Positions 40,658 to 53,300 of a stretch of DNA of 64,000 nt are shown here, one piece after another. The stretch's first letter is position 1, and each line of letters opens with the position of its first letter. Origin of the DNA: Morinoia aosen (Eukaryota > Arthropoda > Malacostraca > Amphipoda > Talitridae); assembly GCA_030386875.1 (NCBI GenBank), contig CM059574.1, positions 6,765,934 through 6,829,933 on the forward strand, given 5' to 3'. The translations under genes were made by a program, and so were the position numbers. Under the pieces are notes generated by a model. That model made no database searches and was not told the DNA's origin. It was given only the letters and a program-made list of their open reading frames with translations.

Positions 40658-43600
40658 GCCCCGGGTCAGCCTGAGAAGGAAACCAAGATTTCCATTTCAT
40701 GGCTGAGGTCCACACGAGAAAAGCGGAAATGAAATTTGAAACGTGATGTTGCCTCACTTGAGGTGGCTTAGAAAAATATAAATTAAATCCTGCGATACAA
40801 TCCGCAAAAAACGCTTAATTAGCAGTAACAGTTTGCGATCCTGCAGGCGATTGCTATGATTGTATCACTTTTGTTGAGAGGCAAACACGTCATGATCATT
40901 AAAATCAATATAATGTTTTATTTTTTCATGTTATTCAGCAATGCTTTTGATTAGGATGTACTAAGTCGATCATTTGATGTAAAAGCTCAGTTTTAAAAAG
41001 GTGACAAAGTAGGAGTTTTACCCAGTCTGTATTTTTCGCCTCCTGCATTCATGGTTTTCGACACCCAAGTAATTAAATCGCTTAGGCGGCGAAAAACATG
41101 CATACTCCACCGAAAAAGTTTGAAATGGGTAGTAGTTTTTCAAGGTGTAATCTCAAGTTACACGGATTACACCATTCAGTGAACATAATGTAAAAAAATG
41201 GTTTCATTCCCAGGCTTTAGAAAATTAGAGACTCGCGAATATGATCAGTTACCATTTAGAGAGACGGTGTTTGGGCATACATGGAGGCTAAAAATGATCA
41301 ATGTGAGTCATTGCTTCAACTTCTCATTTGCATGTAACGTACATCTGATAGATAAAAATTCCCCAAATTCTGTGAAGGTATTTCCAATGGTTCTTACGCT
41401 GTTTTAGTTTTCCTTTGAGATCAGTTGCAGAATTCCTTGAAACATTTGGCCGGTGCCTGCGTTGTGTCATTTTTGTGAGAAGTTTTTAGTCTGGCACAAA
41501 GATACCGTGAGTGACTGTAAAAATGCTTAGCATTTTGTTTTAAAAAATTCGATGTTCAATGGCCAAAGCTCGGTGAGCGTCAAATCGAGAAACTTGCAGC
41601 CAAAGTTTGCCCGTAATGAAGACGTGTAAGGGTCTACTTGGGGAACAAATTTTAAAAAACCCAAGTTTGAGTGCATGAGAGGCCTCTCAGCCATGAGCCT
41701 TCTTCAAAGTAGCTCGCTTCTCTGTTCTGTTGTGTGGGACCAAACACAATGCCCACCTTCTGGGCCTCTGACTCCATCATAAGAGCTAATTAGCCTCTAC
41801 ATGTTGTCTTCAGTACGCGTCGAACAAAGTTGTGTCGTTATTCGTGAACTCCATCGTAAAATGCACGCAACGTCAACTATTATTTCGCATGATTTTGAAT
41901 GCAATGTAGGACTGATCAGCGCGTACAAATTGATTTTGTTGAAGTTATTTCCATTATTAAAAGCATCTCATTCAATAAATACGTTTGGGATGGCCAATGA
42001 ATTCTAGTGTTTTGGACAACAAGTAAATTATTTTCTGTGCCGTGGCTTCTTAGAATTTCCGCCTGATTAGCATTTAGTTCACGCCATTTCCGGAAGATGT
42101 TTCCGTCAGTGCGTCCCTACTGGGAATGTTGAAACGGCTGAATAATTAATAGCATTAATCAATAAGTGACGGTCCTAGTTGTATACTTGAACGCTGGATC
42201 CGCTGCACTCTCCCTCTGGTCGCTCGCCGAAGTAATCAAGAAACAAAATTATTGAAACACTCCACCTTGCACGCGCGACGCTTCCAAGTCCAGTCGTGGA
42301 ATTCGAATATCTGGTACATTTAGCAATTTTTTACAGGAAAAAGTTCAAACCGATGCTCACTGTTGTTCAATGTTCACTGATGTTCAAACACTGAAAAACT
42401 ATTTTTTAACTCGTCTAAAGCTGTTTTTTGGGCGAAATAGTGCTGACAAGAGAGCCTCAAAAATTGTAAAACCAGTAACCAAAATTCAGCAATAGAGAAA
42501 TTAAAGTTAGTGCAAATAGAGTACCTACATTCACTAAAAACTTTACAATTTTCACCGTTTTATGAGTCTTTATTAAATTGGCTATAAAAGTGTATGTGTC
42601 CCTATATTGGTCAATTAATTTACTATGATAAATAAATAGTCACGTGAATTCCAGCTCCGGCGCATCAGGCCTATACCAAATGCATAGACCCTGCCAATAA
42701 TTCAGATGAAAAGCTCTATAATGTTTTCCTAAATTGACACAAAAGACAGAAGTGAGAATAAATTTCTACATAGATCGTTCAACAGCCGTTTAGATCGACT
42801 CTATAATGATCGGAAATTAAAATGATAACCCTTAGTAGCTACTTCCGAGGTATTGATGCTCCCACACGCAACTTTTATGAAGTGTCAGAAAATAGCATTA
42901 AACCTTGCTTCAAGAGCATCAGCTCGCATCATTTCAGCAGTAATAATCTGTGCTACACATATATAAATATTTATTCTTGCCCTCACAGAAGCTGTAACCG
43001 AGCCTTCGCCACCATTTGTTCTAGTCGTAAGTCCTAGATTGGACTCTAAAGTTACCCATTTCCTTGAGAAATAGACGAGCCTTAAATATGAGAACATTTG
43101 TTCTAAAGTTTTACAACGATTAGAGAGTTGAAGGCCTTGAGAGCAGTATTTTTCACCACTAAACCTAAGTTTTAGGGCCACATTTCAAGGGTTGGGAATT
43201 AGCTCTCAAGAATCTAGGAGTGATGCTCTCGGGATGGCTCATAAATAACTGAGTACAAAATTTGCAGTACGACCGGCAGCCAAATGTGTTCAGCAATGCA
43301 AGGCTTGTTTTTTGCTCTTGCACAATCGTGCGAGGAAATTTGTTTAAAGAGCAAGTACTGGGATAAAACTGGGAGCTCATAGCGGAGTTAATTGTTAACA
43401 CCATGTGTAAAACACAAAAACATGAAGCACGTAGTTAATGTTATACAGATAATTGATTGTCCGTGCACGGGCTTTGCTGTTGGGCCAAAAGTGAGGAAAC
43501 CATTTTGGGCATCTTTTAATGTCACACAAACTAATTAGGCATCAATGAGGGTAATTAAATTCAAACCGAGTAACTTCAATGCTTTTCAAATTGAACACAA

Positions 43601-45131
43601 TTGAAAATATTTGACGCTGTTTTTCAGTTCCAGTGCAGCATCAAATACATCCACCAAATCTTCCGTTGGGAGGTTTTTAGTAAGCGGAAAACTTCTACAG
43701 CTTCCGTTCTTGATTCGCACAGTAGACTTTTCTCTCACTACTGTCGACAGTTTCTCATGTTGGGATAGGTATGAGGCAAATTAAAACCCCGTATCACTTA
43801 TGTTTTCGTTTTACGTTACATGACGGTACACAAACACATCAACAGTTTCTAATTTAAAGAATTACTCTTAGCGGTTCATTTTCTTTCCATTTAATGAAGA
43901 AGATAGCATTCATTTTTATAAAAACTGGTTATACTCAAACTCAAAGCGCAGCATGACAATTGTCTACTCGTTCAACGTTGCGTGGACTTCACCTGACATA
44001 CCGTATAGCTTCTGATCAGGGTGGTTTGGCTACTCTAATGCCCTGAGATATAACTGTAGGAAATCTTTTCTAATTTTGAACTGTTACCCTGGAATCATCT
44101 TATTGCTGAAAAGATACATGACATTTAACGAGAACATCTTTACTCGGATTCGTCCAGTTTTGTTAAGCTTTGCGACGTCCTTTGCCGTCGAACGATTAAG
44201 TCTTTAGTAATTCAGTAGGTAATTCATAGAGCAGAATAGACGAAGATTCCAGCTGCTAAAGCATCGCAATATTAGAACCAAACTTACTTGTGATAGGCGA
44301 GATAGCCTCGAAGAATATCTACCCTTGACAAGAACAAAACGCATATAAAGTTGTAATAAAGACGTAATATGCAGAAGGTAAAAAAGGCGAAGCAAGAAAG
44401 GAAAATAAGAGAATTTTCATAGCTAAAATAAGAATGAGTTGAACATCATACAAAAATATGAAAAATTTCGGTTTTCATGTTTTTGAATTTCAACCAGGGC
44501 CGAACGCGTCTGCACATGAAGAGACCAAAGGGCTATTATACAAAACAAAAAAGTTACGCTTTTAATACGTTGATAGTGAGATACTTTAGGCCGAGAAGAC
44601 CCTTGTTCTGCAGTTACATTCACAGCTCATATTTTACCAAGCTCTTCCGAAAGCAGAAATATCAGTGCGATTTTTGAAGCGCGCTTTAATATTTATAAGC
44701 TCGAATTTGGGTCTTGGTTCTGGTGATTTTAGTTTCAAGTTCCGGTGTGAAAAGAAAATTTCGCCAGCACACCGAGGTAGTTCCGCGGCACCTCAAGTGG
44801 TGCAGAAATACAGTACATGCGAGTCGGTGGCGATGCGAATGAGAAACGCGGCGATGAAAGGAGCAATAAGCTCTTGTGGCAGAGAAATGCAATGACGTGA
44901 AAAGCGAGGGTAGATTAACGAAGACATGTAAGAACAAATAGCACGAGAAAATAAAAGAAATAAAAGAAACCTGATGGAAAGATAATAAAGTACGTAAAGT
45001 AAAATTATAACTAGCCTGTCAATGACAGATTGGCAGTAAGCATAGAAGGGAAATGTCAATGAAAGCGATAATAAAGTTAACTTCGCCAGGAAGGCAATTT
45101 ATGCAGTACATAATGTGCACAGCACTGAACC

Positions 45132-45133
<2 letters not shown>
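40658..45133. other. No recognisable gene; anonymous AT-rich sequence
   Basis: All open frames are under 100 codons and lack motifs. A small hairpin with a 9-bp stem GGTGTAATC (41144-41152 and 41164-41172) is the only structure noted. GC content rises at 44,760-44,890. Confidence 0.5.

Positions 45134-45185
<52 letters not shown>
45134..45185. repeat. (TG)n microsatellite
   Basis: 26 uninterrupted TG dinucleotides. Confidence 0.98.
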
Positions 45186-45186
<1 letters not shown>

Positions 45187-45381
45187 CATCTGTAACCGTG
45201 CGACGCAATGGAGGTAAATGACTACTGTATTCATTTCCTTTTATTTCAGAAAAAAGGTCACAAAATAAATTCAAAGCATGTGCAACTACACATTTCTTAG
45301 CCCGAGAGCTCAAGTGATTGAATGGACAAGTCGCGAGGATTAGCTGTGTTCAATTTGCTGCTCTAATCAAGCGAGGGCGCG

Positions 45382-45555
45382 CAGACACACACACAGAGCA
45401 GACACACACACACACACACACACAGACGACACACATGGTTTTATAGAGCAGACACACATACAGAGCAGACACACACACACACATGGTGCTATAGAGCACA
45501 CACACAGAGCAGACACACAGAGCAGACACACACAGAGCAGACACAGAGCAGGCAG
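45382..45555. repeat. Compound (CA)n / CAGAGCAGACA repeat
   Basis: CA runs alternate with GAGCAGACACA blocks and two ATGGT(T/G)(T/C)TATAGAGCA blocks. It is an imperfect compound microsatellite with higher-order duplication. Cys-rich open frames on the minus strand are artefacts. Confidence 0.93.
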
Positions 45556-48500
45556 CTGCTCTACACTCTGCTGCCCGCGCACAGCGCACCTCACGCCTCT
45601 CAGCCGCAGCACTGAGGTACCAGAGCTCTTTGATCACCATATCAGTTTCGGTACAAAGGAGTACGGCTTTGGTTTTTACCTCTCGTAGCTCATGAATACA
45701 TGAACATGTCATTAGCAGAAAGTTACCACCGCCTGAATTGCGCAAGTAGGGCAGTTTCATTTCCGGTAAAATTATGGTTCCACGTTCTTATCTTCCGGAA
45801 ATCGAGCCTCATGGCGCGCTGCGCTTTTAAGCTCCAGGCAAGATTCCAACACTGAATTCCGACGACGTCTCTCGTGCGGAGGCTTCTGGCTGAGATATTT
45901 TCCAAAAATAATGAAATACTCACTTGCCCCGTCTTAGCTGCTTTACTCCTCGTCCTTTTAACTTCGCGCTCTCTTAATTGAATGAGGACGGCCAGTGTTC
46001 AAAGACGAGTTTTCCAAAGCCCGGGAAGCTAGGCAGCGACCTGCCCTCGCGAGGCACTGAGCGCTGGCTTTGGAATACAACAGATTTATCAAGAATTCTT
46101 TCCAGTTAGACAGACTCAGGGAAATTTAAAAGAATTCAAGTCATGCATAGCGGAGCAGTCGGAGCGACGTTGTGGAATTGCGCTGAGCTGCAAATCATGC
46201 AATAAAAAAAATCTAGTGTAATATCAGGCTTCTGCCAGCAATAATTAAAAGCTAGAACAACGTTCCTTGACGTAATTATTGCGTTCGTATTGCTAGCTTC
46301 TAAGTTGTAAAACGGCGCATAATTAAGTCGTGAGAATAATTTTATGAGAAATATTTTCATTGCTCAGTATATTCCGTGCTTGATCTCGCAGTTTACGAAA
46401 CAATGAACTCATAATATAAAAAAAATCCTTGAACTTGGACCGAGTGAAAGTTCTTTAACTAAACTTCGTTTCTTCTTGCATGATATTCGTATTGACGTGT
46501 ACACGAAGTGGTTACAAGCCAGTGCCAATAGACTGGAATCTTTCGTAGGTGCAGGAAATTTCCGGTTGTCAAAGCAGGAGAAATCGATATTGACTTCTCA
46601 TTACGCTATTTAGGATTCATCTAATTGTACTTGCGCCATTGACGCTAAATGAGTTAGCAAGAATAACAAAGGCTACAGCCAATTTGAGCTGCGATGTGCT
46701 GACTTCAACACTAAACAATTTTTCGCTGGGCAGATTTAATGCTTAAGACTGTCATGCTAGGAGCGCAAGTGAGTTCCATGAGCAAATATCTCCCCTTTAA
46801 CAAAAATGCGAGAGCAGAATATTTTTTTCACTAACGAATGAATACAAAAGGAAAAATTGTTAATCGTTTGATTGTTTCTGTACGGAATTTTCATTGATGT
46901 GTCCGACAAAATCTAAGTATTAATTTTATTTGTGAAGAGGCTAAAATAGGTTCATACTTTGTGCCTGCAGATCGATCATGAGCCGCGTGCTTGGCAACAC
47001 TTAGTTTTGAGTGCTCTCCTATTTGTTCTGTGGTGCAAACATGATTTCGAAATGTGCAAAAATTTACATTGCACAATCGCCTTAAAAATGCATTCAAAAA
47101 TCAATTTATTCATCTCCATGTAGATGAAATTATTCACATCGTTGACAAACATGCTTATTCATAATAACTATTTTCAAATATGAATTGATGCTGTTAGCGG
47201 GTGCCGAATTAGGGAAAAGGATAATGCTCTCTCGATTACCGGAGGACTTTAAGAAAAATGGAGGAGAATAACCAAAAGCGTTCAAGTATATTTATAACAG
47301 AAACGGATAACCAGCGTAAATTACATAGGGAGATGACGGAATGAAAACTAGTGGTGCAGGAAATGGGGAAAAACCAGGAAACAATGAGACCATAATAGTT
47401 GGGAGAGCCCAGAAATGGAGCGTGGGCGGGAACACAGGGGTTTTACACATCAGCTGAAAGCAGAAGACAAACCAGGTAAAACTAAAAATAATGATAGTCT
47501 GCTTCCTAAGGCCAAAATAAACAAAGAGCACTAATTAACAGAAATAACTATTAACGAATAAGGCAAAGCATACAACGAAATATAAGATGGAATATTAGTA
47601 ATTAATATTGAAATAGGAAGTAAAATAATTGAAGTAAATTATTTGGTTAAATTTCACATATTGACCGATACACACGGGTTTTGATAACCAAGTAACTGAG
47701 CATATTATGAATGTTTCCACTTCAAAGATAATACACATACAAATAGATTAATCAAAATAAGAATATAGTTTATCAACAGAACAACTATGAATGAAGTTCA
47801 TTCGCAGAAGTTTCCCAAAGTTTATTAATCAAATAACAAAGCAAGTCACGCACACATGACAGAATCCTAACTACTGTAAACTGGACCTAGGCTGAACCCA
47901 AATATATGTACATAATCCACTTACCTCAGCCACAGTTCCTACATAACGAAATTTCTCCCGTTTTGTTAGACAATTCACTTATAGTTCGACATTTAATAAA
48001 TGATTTTTGGAATTACTGAAAAAAATAAAAAGTAGGGTTAAATACGCGTTCAAAGCAGATGTCCTAGCGTCACATCCTCACAAGACTGTAAGTAGCCACC
48101 AAATGACACGTCACCAGCAGTGTCTCCACAGGTAGGTTGAGTTTTAACCTATATTACAGTGCGCACGGTAACAATGCAGTTAGTCGAAAAATGGGACCAC
48201 TCGTAATTGCTTTCATTTTCATATTACTAATGAGGGTTTAAGACAAATGGGAAAAGTATGATGCTTAATGCAATGTACATAACGATGTATGGGATGGCTT
48301 TCATTCCAAGTAGCAGTTCAATTTCTTCTAAAAAGAGGCGACTGAAGCACATAAGTAAATCGGTATGTGTATAGTCTAGAACTTGCGAATTTTTCCACGT
48401 GCAGCTCTGAGAGTTCGCCCTCACAAGGAAATCACATCACCAGATTTCAATCCAGAGCTTGTCACCCGAACTTCAGACACGACCCCGAAAGGCTCGCTCC

Positions 48501-48971
48501 ATAAGTAGTACAACGAACCAACATACAGAGAGCTGAGAATTGGCACGTGTCTGTTTTTTTTTTAAATTCCCCGGTCGCTTAATGTATGGTTGTAGCTTAC
48601 AACTATACATTTTGAATTGCTTTCCAGGCTACGCCTAGGCTACATAATCTCTCCATTTTTGCCCTCCTAATGCTGCCTTTTACCTTTGCTTCTTGAAATG
48701 GAAAAACTACGTTGAAAGAATGGCAGTTGCATTAGCTACGCAGACTGCATGGGTGCTAGAAAATACTATTTTTTGCAGAATTTAGAGAGCTAGCTCGTCT
48801 GCTGTAGTCCAGGAATATGAGAGGCTGATCCGACGCGTGCTAATGCATGGTAGATTTAAAGTGGGCTGCTTCATTGGAAGATTTTCTGGCGATGTAGAAA
48901 TACAATTTAATAATTTAAACAAACTTAATTTTAACGAACGCCAAGACTAAAAAATTTCAATCCCATACTTC
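45556..48971. other. No recognisable gene
   Basis: Only short motif-free open frames were seen. Confidence 0.5.
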
Positions 48972-49072
48972 AATTTGGTGGGGAACGTTTAAAGATAAAG
49001 CATCGGGAATATGTACATAACTAAAAAACAATTTAACATAGTAAATTATTTTTGTGATAAAATACTATTCGA
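48972..49072 (+). repeat. About 100-bp dispersed repeat, copy 1
   Basis: Aligns in the same orientation to 50291-50392, sharing GGGGAACGTT/GGGGACGTT, CATCGG, TACATAA, AACAAT and AAATTATTTTTGTGATA-type blocks. No terminal motif was identified. Confidence 0.6.
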
Positions 49073-50290
49073 TACTTTATGGCGTGACAACATTTTTACG
49101 ATTTCAATAAGCAATAAAGTCTAAGAAAAAGGATGCGAACACTCAAATTTTTCGTGATCCGAGTTACAAAAACAGGCGTCACTGTATTACGTGTTTTACT
49201 TTCCAGTTGATTGAAGCGTTTCTGTTTGGTCGATACTTTTATTTGCGATTATTATACAAGAAGCAGAAAGAAGGTAGAACACATAAAAATACTCAAGATG
49301 AAATAGACGAGCAATGGAAACAAGTTGCTTGAGGTATTAATGATATTTTAGAAAAATCTTATTGACTTAGTGCTTCATAAAATACTTCAGAAAGATTATT
49401 GCGCGTGTTGTGCAATTTTTCAAAACCCGAATATGCACTATGCTTAGTGTTTATGTACTATCCATGAAACGGCTACAAAAATACGGTATATGGAATCTTC
49501 ACCGTCACTTACCCCTCAACTGTACATATTCAGGCAAGTTTTGATACCTAGCGTAATTTTCAAAGATATCCGTTGCTAATTCTAGATGTTATCTTTTGAA
49601 CTGAGCTGAGGGTAAGCGCGATAAAAATGCGAGTTGAAGCTTTCTGAAATAACCCGACAGTTATGGCGCAGCGAAATATAGAGACAGACCAAAAAAATTC
49701 CACCCGGATTATTAAGTAAGAGAATCTGCAGCGCTGTCCGTCAAGATAAGACACGATCTTCGAGACAGATTAAGACTGCCACTAATGTCAATTGTGGTCC
49801 AGTAGCCATTAGGCAAGACTTTTCACAGAAGGTTGGGAAAATGAAAACACGTTCACAAGGCCTCGTCTGCTTCTTTGAAACTCTGCTTGAGAGTTTGCCG
49901 AGGAGAAGCAAACAAAGGATGTTTAAAAGTAGATGAGAGTTTTGTTATCTGAAAACGTAAAATTTAATTTAGAGGACATTTTCTACTTGACACAGTGTCA
50001 GAAGTTCCGTGATGGTGTGTGAAACCTTTCATTTCGCTCTATTTATTTCACAAAAATGCAACAGAAATTATGATTGTTCATAGGTCAACAAGATGCGGCT
50101 GATTATGCTGGCAAGTTTTACAGAGAGTATCCATTGCGACGGAGGGCATCCATTACATTTGTGTGAGAATGAATACCCTCTCCTATAAGGTTATGCAGCG
50201 ATTTACAATGCTCGCCAAGACTTTTGACCAACACTTTCGTTCAAAATAATGACATATCTCTTTTCCGTGATCCAGCCTGTTTTCCACGTA
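49073..50290. other. No recognisable gene
   Basis: Motif-free AT-rich sequence between the two dispersed repeat copies. Confidence 0.5.
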
Positions 50291-50392
50291 TCAATTCGAT
50301 TGGGGACGTTCGGGGATAAATAATCATCGGTAATGTATACATAAATGAACAATAATTTGACGCAGAAAATTATTTTGGTGATACCACATTCC
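50291..50392 (+). repeat. About 100-bp dispersed repeat, copy 2
   Basis: Diverged direct copy of 48972-49072, 1.3 kb away. Confidence 0.6.
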
Positions 50393-53300
50393 CGTTTGAA
50401 GAAATTTTCCTCTAACCCTACTGGATGCCTTATTTTCAGGATGTTGCATCGAATTTTTGGAGTTATCGACAAGAATAAAGAAATGCCTAGCTAACAAATC
50501 CGTCTTTTGTTAAATTCAATTTTGTTGGAAAGAGGTCTCTACTTTTTGATTCATTTATTTTGCATTTTTCATCAGCTAACCAGCAGGTTAGGGACCTAAA
50601 ATTTGATTTCATTATTAAATTTACTGGAGAATTTTTTTTGATTTTCTTCATCTTTATCTTCACTAATGAGTGGGTTTTGTTTAAAATCTGTATTCAAGTC
50701 TACCTATGCAATATGCATGGTATTATTCCACTTCTTCAATTAGTACTTAACTTATAGTCAGGTGTAAATGCAACCACGCAGGTGCTCCAGTAAATCAGTA
50801 GAATGTTGCAAAATATAAATAATAAATACCATAAAGCTCAATATGTTTCTCTTCGTCTCCTGCAACACAATATTTTACACTATTTTTAAGGCTGCAATGA
50901 GCGGCGGGGAAAAAATCAAAAAATTGAGCAATGATTGTCTTCGTGCTGCTCGTGTGAACCATTATTGCAGGGTAAGAAGTTTCATCATGAGTGAGTGTGT
51001 CGAGAATCATTAGCCTGTAAATGGAATATTTCTAAGTCTGTAAGACACTTGGATATGTTGAGGCAGAAAATATCGACTCTCGAGCACTGTATCACAGTCT
51101 GATCACGAGGCTTGTCAACAGAAGATACGACAAAATGTTTCTCGCGTTGCAGTCACGTATTTCTGTGTAAAAGGAGACATCGCAAAAGAAGTTATTGGGA
51201 GATATAACGCCAAATTTTACTTGTAGCAAATAGAAAATAGTTTCCTTTTCTGTTCATGCGCTTCCTGTGCACAAAAATATTCGGGTTTCTTTGGTCAAAA
51301 TTTTACCTTCAAAGCATTACAGAAGCATCGTGTGAATTTGCTCGCGCAACTCTTCACGGTCAACTGCAAAGAAATTACCGGTGAGTGTATGAACCATTAG
51401 TTTATATGAAACGAGATTGAAGGATAAATAATCCTTCATTCAACTTAAAATTTTTAACTCATTAAATTGGAAAAGTAAGCATAAAAAACATGAACATGGC
51501 CTGTGATCTCATGAACAGTTGGTTCAGCAGTAGTATAGCTACTTTTCAGTCGCATTTCTTCAACATCGTGAAGTTGAGACGGAAGGAATATCCTGCTTGC
51601 TTTCTCAGAACTTTGTTCTGTATTATAATGACACAGAAAGCTTGACCAACGTCGGTCCTGTATGGTGAGCAGGAAAACACATATTGTTATGAACAAAAGA
51701 ACTTGAGCCACAGTTCGCTGAACAATGTTTGAGTGCACCCAAACGAGAATTTCTGCGTGTCTTTGCGGTCTAATTGGAAGAGGTCTTTTGTGAGCGCTAT
51801 GTGCTGAATGTGGGGAGTGGCTGCCGTGCGGCCCTCGAGTTGAAAGTTGCTCCCGCCTTCAAGATAATTTTAACAAAGTTTGGTTGCCCTATTTATTGCT
51901 TAACTTCACGTGAAACAACTGATTATATCTGGCCTGCTTGTGTGAAATGTTTGGCTGAAAATTATTGCCTCGTCTATCGATCTTTGACATCTTTGAAAAC
52001 GGCATTCTGCGTACTACTTCACTTATGTAAGTGAGTAAAACGTTTTAGGTTGGTTATTACTTTATAAGAGGTTTTAGGATACTGCAACGAGGTGAATCAG
52101 ATTGAAAATATGTGTGAAAAATGGCGGAGAAGAGAAAATTAAGTCGACTAAAATATTTCACAATGGACGTGGGGAATTATTTCCGTCATATAATTTTTTG
52201 AAAAACTTTGGATTTAATGTGAATTTTGACAACAATAATTGTTACTTCAAAACGATTCTGCGAAGGAATGGCACTTTATGAGCATTTTATTTTCGCACTA
52301 TTTATTCCACAGCTCCGGTGTTCATTGTTATCTATGCCTTTTTATTTATCCTTACATTTATTTCCATTTCTGACCATCGCATTATTATAATTAGATATTA
52401 TATTTGTTGCTTTCATAATTACTCTACCTTTTTATCGTCGTTAGGATATCGGAGAAGAGCTCCTACTTCCTCATACAAGCTCGCTTGTACATATAAAACT
52501 ATTTGTATTTTTTCTTCTAATACGAGGTTAGAATTTCGGTAAATCAGTGTTGTGACTGTCAATTGGTAGCTTTGTTATTACGTGAAATGACATCTTACAT
52601 CGTACATCGAGCAGGTAATGACACACTTAAAGCAAACCAGTGAGAGCTTTATCACAAGAAGACTATCTATCGCACAGATATCCATTGAACATTCAGACAG
52701 TGCTTCGAAAGATGTTGTGGAGGGGATCCTAACTCTGGATTCGAAGTTCTCATGTTCAATAGATGCAATGAGTAATTTAATAATGAGAGCATTACATTTC
52801 ACGATATCACGAGGATCACCTCACATAGATTAAATGCTGATTTAAAATTTAATGATGATTTTTGAGACTTGATGAGCCAATGCTAAAAACTGACCAAGGG
52901 AATAAGTGGCATCCTTCCGCTCGCAAGGGTGAGATACCTGGATATACACATCCAGGGGTAACAGAGCATATCACTGCGCTTCCCTCTATGCTGGCCCTTA
53001 TAGATGCTGGCCGTTATATTAGCTTTGTAGATCCTAAGCTATAGATTACATTTTTTCATTTATTTCTTTACATTTTGGGGTACAGACATATACGAAGCTC
53101 ATTAGGGTAACAAGTGTTTTTTAGGAGTGAACAAGTGAACAAATTTTACTCGCTGGAATGCTCACAGTTGTTTTCTCTTAGCACCAGAACCGCTAAATGA
53201 CCATGCGGAATAATTTGATCGCAAGAGATTTCGTGGTCTCTCTCTGTCGTACAGTTGTCGCTTGTATTTCATATCCAATTCCATCATGCGTAGTTTGGTC

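Noticed and set aside
41144-41172. 9-bp stem hairpin as a regulatory RNA structure
   Set aside because: Short hairpins of this size are expected by chance, and nothing nearby gives it a context.
45019-45760. Cys/Val- and His/Thr-rich minus-strand frames
   Set aside because: They are translations of (CA)n microsatellites.
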